Positions 61,286 through 64,000 of a stretch of DNA of 64,000 bases are shown one piece after another. How positions within the stretch are numbered: position 1 is the first letter of the stretch; each line of letters begins with the position of its first letter. Origin of the DNA: Pyrenopolyporus hunteri (taxonomy: Eukaryota > Ascomycota > Sordariomycetes > Xylariales > Hypoxylaceae); NCBI GenBank assembly GCA_902806595.1, contig CADCXC010000014.1, forward strand, positions 1,054,001 through 1,118,000, written 5' to 3'. The position numbers and the translations under genes are program-made. The notes beneath the pieces were generated by a model. It was not told where the DNA came from, made no database searches, and worked only from the letters and a program-made list of their open reading frames with translations.

Positions 61286-63345
61286 TATTTATTATTTATT
61301 TTATATAAACGATTATTAAATCGTAATATTTTTAAAAAAGTATTAAATTAATATATTAAAACGACCATTTTTTAAAACATTAAAAAATTCGTATATATTT
61401 AATAATAAATTTAAATTTTTAATATATTATAAATAAAACGTTAATTTAAAAATCCGTAAATTTAATTACGTTACCTTCCTCGTAAATTAAAAATCGATCG
61501 TTTAAAACAAATCGGTTATAATTTATTTTATCGTAAATTTATTTATAAAATTTTAATATAATATTTCCCATAATATATAATATTTAATTAATATTATAAA
61601 CTTTTTATTTTTTTTACGTTTAAAACCATTTATTAATTTTTTATATAACTTTTCGTTTATTTAATTAATCGATAAAATATCTTAAAAAAAAGTGTCGATA
61701 TATATTATCGCGAAAATTTATACGTTAATTACATTAATATAATTTAAATTTCCACATTTAATAATTTCGAAAATAAAAATAATATAAAAATTAATTTCGA
61801 TTTATTTATTTTTTTTTTTTATAATAATTTTATTAAAGTTATCGATTAATATTACTTAAAAAAAAAAAACATTATCGTTTCGAATTATAAAAATATTAAA
61901 AATTATAATATTATAATATATAACGTTATTTTTATAAAAAAAATTTAAACTTTTAATTACGTCATAAAAAAGTTATTTACGTTACTTTTTATTATTTAAA
62001 TATTTTTTATTTTTTAAAAAATTATATATATTACCTTTAATTAACGACGTAATAAATATAAAATTATCGATTATATTATTAAACTTTAATAAATTAATAT
62101 CTATATAATAATATTATATATTAATAAATAATAAAAAATAATATCGTATTTATTATTAAATCTTAAATAATTAATTCTTTCGATTTTATAATTATTTAAA
62201 ACGTCGAATTATTTACTATAAATACATATTAATATAATACTTTTCTTTTACAATTTTTATATTATAAAACATTTTAATACGAATTTTTTTAATAATTACG
62301 GGTTTTTCCGTCGTAATATTTATATTTACGCTTATATAATCGAACGTCCTCGTCTTAAATATATTATAATAATAAAAAATATACCCGCATTTTTATTAAT
62401 ATTTTTAAATAAAAAATAAATCGAAAAATTTAAAAAAAATTAAATAATCGTTTCTATATATTCGTAATAAAAAATCGTCGTAATTAATAATAAAACTACT
62501 CGTAATAAATTTTAATAATAATTTTAATTTTTATAACTTTTCTTCGAAACGTATACGATTTTATCGTTATTATAATATAATTTTATCGTTTATTTTTATA
62601 CGTAAATTTCCACCGCCGTCGAAACCATTTAAATAATCAATATAATAAATTTTCGAAATAATTTATAATATAAATACTTTAAATATTAAATTAAAAAAAA
62701 TAACGGTTATTATTAATATTATTAATTCGTTTACTTCGAAAAAAAAATCTATACTTTTATTACTTTTTATTATTTTAAACTTTAAACCTAATCGTTAACT
62801 ACTATTTATACCACCGGAATTTTAATTAAACGTAAAAATAAAAAAAATTAATAAATTAACGAATTAATTAACTTTAAAATTTATTATAATTAAAAATAAT
62901 AAAAAATATTTTTTTAATTTATTTTAACTTTTATTATTTATATTAATAAATTTATTATAATAATTCGATTTTTAATTAATTTTATTAATTATTTATAATA
63001 AAATATAATTAATAAAATTATTATTAAAAGTTATTATTATAAATTTAATTTTAATAAACATTTTTCGATAACGTGTAAATTAAACGTAATAAAAATATAT
63101 TTACTTTAATTAATAATATTAATTATTTTAATTATTTAAATAAACGAATATAATATTAATAAAATTAAAACTATTTAAATATATAAACGAAGGAATTTTT
63201 TTAATTATAACCGTATTATATAATTAACGTTATATAACCGTTTAATTTATAAATAATATACTTTTAAATAATTAACTTTTTATTTTTTAATCTACCGTTA
63301 AAAAAAAATTATAAAAAATAAATAAAAATTTATTCAAAAAATACA

Positions 63346-63645
63346 AAATATTTATATAATAATAAATATAATAATAAATATAATAATCGATATAATAATA
63401 ATAAATATAATAATAAATATAATAATAAATATAATAACGATCGATATAATAATATCGATATAATAATAATCGATATAATAATAATCGATATAACGATAAT
63501 CAATATAACGATAATCGATATAACAATAATCGATATAATAATAATCGATATAATAATAATTAATATAATAATAATCGATATAATAATAAATATAATAATC
63601 GATATAATAATTAATATAATAATTAATATAATAATCAATATACGT
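63346..63645. repeat. ATAATAATCGATAT-type minisatellite
   Basis: About 300 bp of irregular ATAATAATAAATATAATA and AATAATCGATAT units. The minus strand reads as an Ile-rich open frame of 102 codons (63330-63638), an artefact of the repeat and not a gene. Confidence 0.8.
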
Positions 63646-64000
63646 AATAAAAATTATTAAATAAAAAAAATTATAAAAAATTAAATCGTAATATAAATTA
63701 TAATAAAAATCGTAATTAAAATAATAATTATAAAAATTAAATTTACTTTAAAAAATATACCTTAATTTTTAAAATAAAATACGTTAAATTATATTAAAAA
63801 GTTTAAATTAATTATAATTTAAATTAATTTTATTAATCGTTTTTTATTTTTATTAATTATTTTATTTTTCTTTTTAATTTTAAATATTAAATTTTTATTT
63901 TAAAATAAAAAATAAATTTCGATTAAAATTTAAATAAATTTATTAAATAAATAAATATTTATATAAATTCGATTTAAAATTTTATTTATATTTATTTAAT

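Larger units (their letters stand above)
39334..64000. mobile_element. AT block 2: RIP-saturated repeat region, continues past the window
   Basis: Starts abruptly with AACCGTTAAACCGTCAAAAC (39335-39354), which differs at 3 of 20 positions from the terminus of AT block 1. At least 24.7 kb of AT-rich sequence follows with C retained mostly in CpG. Inside I can resolve one copia-like element (40178-46586), inverted-arm pairs B and C, and several tandem repeats, listed separately. The stretches 39355-40172, 46592-51334, 52567-59227, 61286-63345 and 63650-64000 show no structure I can assign. A pericentromeric or centromeric location is possible, since those regions are RIP-degraded in related fungi, but it cannot be tested here. 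Confidence 0.7.

Noticed and set aside
63330..63638. 102-codon Ile-rich minus-strand ORF
   Set aside because: Produced by the ATAATAATCGATAT minisatellite.

Overview
ORGANISM. The window looks like the nuclear genome of a filamentous ascomycete (Pezizomycotina, probably Sordariomycetes). The genes have short GT-AG introns with fungal branch sites and encode typical fungal housekeeping proteins. The genome is sharply bipartite: gene islands of ordinary base composition alternate with extremely AT-rich blocks. In those blocks C survives almost only in CpG, and CpA/TpG are scarce, which is the signature of repeat-induced point mutation (RIP). The species cannot be named from sequence alone. LAYOUT. 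(1) Gene island 1, 1-14816, holds the DEAD-box rRNA helicase RRP3 (+, 4 exons), a small acidic nuclear-type protein (-, 3 exons), a large single-exon TBC/RabGAP protein of Msb3/Gyp3 type (+), and a ubiquitin-conjugating E2 enzyme (-, 2 exons). The spacers are long and carry a recurrent TAGGTACCTA-type motif. (2) AT block 1, 14817-31612, is a 16.8-kb RIP-saturated segment. Its two ends carry a matching inverted repeat of about 43 bp, so the block looks like one discrete insertion, possibly with nested elements. (3) Gene island 2, 31613-39333, is only 7.7 kb and holds three genes expected to be essential: the spliceosomal factor Cwf19 (-), the TFIIIB subunit Brf1 (+, 3 exons, divergent from cwf19), and the signal peptidase catalytic subunit Sec11 (-, 2 exons, convergent with brf1). 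(4) AT block 2, 39334-64000, begins with a 20-bp sequence close to the block 1 terminus and runs off the window. It contains a fossil Ty1/copia-like retrotransposon (40178-46586, minus-strand sense) with two 270-bp LTRs that differ only by transitions, plus further repeats. Both blocks also contain a recurring pair of inverted arms of roughly 100-175 bp (three pairs), which may be an undescribed foldback or non-autonomous element. HOW THE GENES FIT TOGETHER. The genes are unrelated housekeeping functions (rRNA processing, vesicle traffic, ubiquitin transfer, splicing, Pol III transcription, ER signal cleavage). There is no gene cluster or accessory pathway. The biological interest lies in the mobile DNA that splits the islands and in its terminal structures. 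No tRNA, rRNA or CRISPR array was seen.
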